The position numbers were made by a program, and so were the translations under genes. DNA of 7,576 nucleotides from SFTH01 sp963643985 (lineage in GTDB: Bacteria > Bacillota > Clostridia > Christensenellales > Aristaeellaceae): positions 1 to 7,576 of the forward strand of contig CAVINP010000094.1 of NCBI GenBank assembly GCA_963643985.1, given 5' to 3'. Below, piece by piece: positions 6,711 to 7,576 of this stretch. Each line of letters starts with the position of its first letter. Position 1 is the stretch's first letter. The notes below the pieces were generated by a model that worked only from the letters and a program-made list of their open reading frames with translations, was not told where the DNA came from and did no database searches.

Positions 6711-7030
6711 CCTGGCAAATCAGGTTCCTGCCGGAAGCCGAAAACGACCTTGCGTCACTGAATCAATCCGTGCGTCCGGAAATTCTGAAGGGCATCCGTA
6801 AGGTCGCTCAAAATCCCGGATATCCGGACGGCTACGGAAAGCCGCTCGGCAATTTTGCAGGCAGCAAACTGGCCGGGCTTTACAAGATCAAATTCAAGAA
6901 AGCCGGGCTGCGTGTTGTATATGCGCTGCAAAAGCAGGATGATGCCATGATCATCATAATCATTTCGGCACGTGCGGATGACCGCGTGTACTATGAGGCA
7001 GAGAAACGTAGGAATCTGCACGGATTATAA
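6707..7030 (+). CDS. RelE/ParE-superfamily toxin, probable ribosome-dependent mRNA interferase
   Basis: This 107-residue toxin is predicted to cut mRNA in the ribosomal A site when its antitoxin is lost. It aligns well by eye with E. coli RelE: LAGLYKIKFKKAGLRVVYAL here against LSGCYKIKLRSSGYRLVYQV. Lysines K60 and K62 match RelE K52 and K54, R69 matches R61, and Y95 in VYYEA matches Y87. R89 (or R93) can supply the RelE R81 role. The conserved set argues for an active RNase rather than a ParE gyrase poison. The N-terminus (IRFLPEAENDLASLNQSVRP) is the usual helical start, and the length is normal. It begins in an ATGA overlap with the antitoxin. Its stop codon is 8 bp from the stop of the convergent gpT frame. 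It is antisense to the surrounding tail operon. Confidence 0.9.
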   Translation: MTWQIRFLPEAENDLASLNQSVRPEILKGIRKVAQNPGYPDGYGKPLGNFAGSKLAGLYKIKFKKAGLRVVYALQKQDDAMIIIIISARADDRVYYEAEKRRNLHGL

Positions 7031-7038
7031 CGCTTGCA

Positions 7039-7275
7039 TCAAGGCTTCAGCCCCGGCCACACGCTGTCAATGTAGCCGGGCTTCGGTTCGTTCTTTTCTT
7101 TATGCTGCTTCCGGGCATTAAAAGCGCGTATACGCAAGAAGCCGAGCATATCCATGTCGTCTATCTCGCGCATACGCCAACCGCCTTCCAAAAGGCTGTT
7201 ATAGGTGGTGTAGATAAAATCAGGCAGCGTCAGCTTTGACTTTTCGTCTCTGCCGTCGCCGCCTTCGTAGGGAAC
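7039..7275 (-). CDS. gpT-like extension of the tail assembly chaperone, reached by -1 frameshift
   Basis: This minus-strand frame is open from 7368 to the stop at 7041-7039 and is the -1 frame relative to gpG. It has no ribosome binding site or plausible start. It encodes KLTLPDFIYTTYNSLLEGGW followed by RMREIDDMDMLGFLRIRAFN, the 'GW...EID.MD......L' pattern of the second half of gpG-T tail chaperones in Gram-positive phages, then a Lys-rich tail ending in PGYIDSVWPGLKP. The likely product is a gpG-gpT fusion that loads the tape measure and recruits tail tube subunits. No canonical XXXYYYZ heptamer lies in the overlap. The best candidates are G TTC CCT (7275-7269), used here as the boundary, and G AAA AG (7245-7240). 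The exact shift point is uncertain, and separate initiation is the alternative. Confidence 0.65.
   Translation of the reverse strand, partial: VPYEGGDGRDEKSKLTLPDFIYTTYNSLLEGGWRMREIDDMDMLGFLRIRAFNARKQHKEKNEPKPGYIDSVWPGLKP
7049..7103 (+). terminator. Weak hairpin plus T-rich tract downstream of the toxin gene
   Basis: On the plus strand AGCCCCGGC (7049-7057) can pair with GCCGGGCT (7075-7082), with one bulged C and a 17-nt loop. The following 20 bases are T-rich but interrupted (TTCTTTTCTTTA near the end). It could end the toxin-antitoxin transcript before it runs far into antisense gpG-T. It lies inside gpT coding sequence, the loop is long and the T tract is displaced, so this is tentative. 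Confidence 0.25.
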
Positions 7276-7576
7276 TCGCTGAGCACTTCCGTGGTCTGCG
7301 TTTGCACGGCCATGAGCGCCAGTGCCATATCGTGCATAAGACGATCCACGGGATAACCGTCCAGCACATCATCCGGCGTGAACTGATTGCCGAACAGCAG
7401 GCAGAACCACTTCACCATTTCGTCCATGGCATCGGGGATACTGATGTCGCTGACATCAGGCACTTCCTCGCTCTTGGCCGCAGCATTGGCTGCAGCCACA
7501 ATGCGTCCGTACATCTTTGCCGCAGGCTCCATCTCGCGCAGCGCTCTGCCGGAGATGAAGTCCACGGTATAGGTCT
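7230..7576 (-). CDS. Tail assembly chaperone, gpG-like; 5' end outside the window
   Basis: About 114 codons are visible of a gpG-type tail assembly chaperone, which binds the tape measure protein before tail tube assembly. The family pattern is clear: TYTVDFISGRALREMEPAAK at the edge, an acidic linker, and a helical body with VKWFCLLFGNQFTPDDVLDG, ending in a Thr/Ser-rich tail (TKAATAETKSQS). A GTG at 7565-7563 could be read as a start. It has no ribosome binding site, and the frame continues upstream (ACC TAT ACC) with residues that belong to the family pattern, so the true start is most likely beyond the right edge. The 3' end overlaps the -1 gpT frame, as expected for a programmed frameshift pair. 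It is the most promoter-proximal tail gene seen here. Confidence 0.8.
   Translation of the reverse strand, partial: TYTVDFISGRALREMEPAAKMYGRIVAAANAAAKSEEVPDVSDISIPDAMDEMVKWFCLLFGNQFTPDDVLDGYPVDRLMHDMALALMAVQTQTTEVLSEFPTKAATAETKSQS

Noticed and set aside
7387..7572. Plus-strand open frame of 61 codons opposite the gpG gene
   Set aside because: It is antisense to a recognisable tail chaperone and has no family features.

Overview
This window is a block of siphovirus-type tail genes, most likely part of a prophage in a Gram-positive-type (Firmicutes/Bacillota) host. The evidence is the gene order, the protein families, and the strong AGGAGG-type ribosome binding sites in front of the genes. The tail genes look GC-rich (a sampled stretch in the tape measure gene, 4561-4620, has 36 G/C of 60). 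With these sequence styles that would fit a Negativicutes or Clostridia host, but the host cannot be fixed from this window.

The tail operon reads on the minus strand, from right to left. At the right edge is a tail assembly chaperone of the gpG type (5' end outside the window). It is followed by an overlapping -1 reading frame that looks like the gpT half of a frameshifted gpG-T protein. After a 762-nt interruption comes a very large tape measure protein (1818 aa), then a small DUF4314 protein, then the N-terminal 151 residues of a distal tail protein (Dit), which runs off the left edge. Chaperone, tape measure, Dit is the classic long-tailed phage order: the chaperones coat the tape measure, tail tube polymerises around it, and Dit forms the hub at the tip.

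The interruption between gpT and the tape measure gene holds a complete type II toxin-antitoxin operon on the opposite strand: a Phd/YefM-like antitoxin and a RelE-like mRNA interferase toxin, joined by an ATGA overlap. It has its own clear sigma70-type promoter inside an AT-rich 60-bp stretch (16 G/C of 60). This is the layout of a phage 'moron' (an autonomously expressed cargo unit), but antisense to the late structural operon. The toxin stop codon lies only 8 bp from the gpT stop codon, so the two transcripts converge. This is the most interesting architecture in the window.

Other points worth attention are a terminator-like UUCG hairpin between the DUF4314 gene and dit, a duplicated N-terminal coiled-coil module and short internal repeats in the tape measure protein, and a gpG-T frameshift with no canonical slippery heptamer. 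No RNA genes, CRISPR arrays, insertion sequences or attachment sites were seen. No gene-free stretch exceeds about 110 bases.
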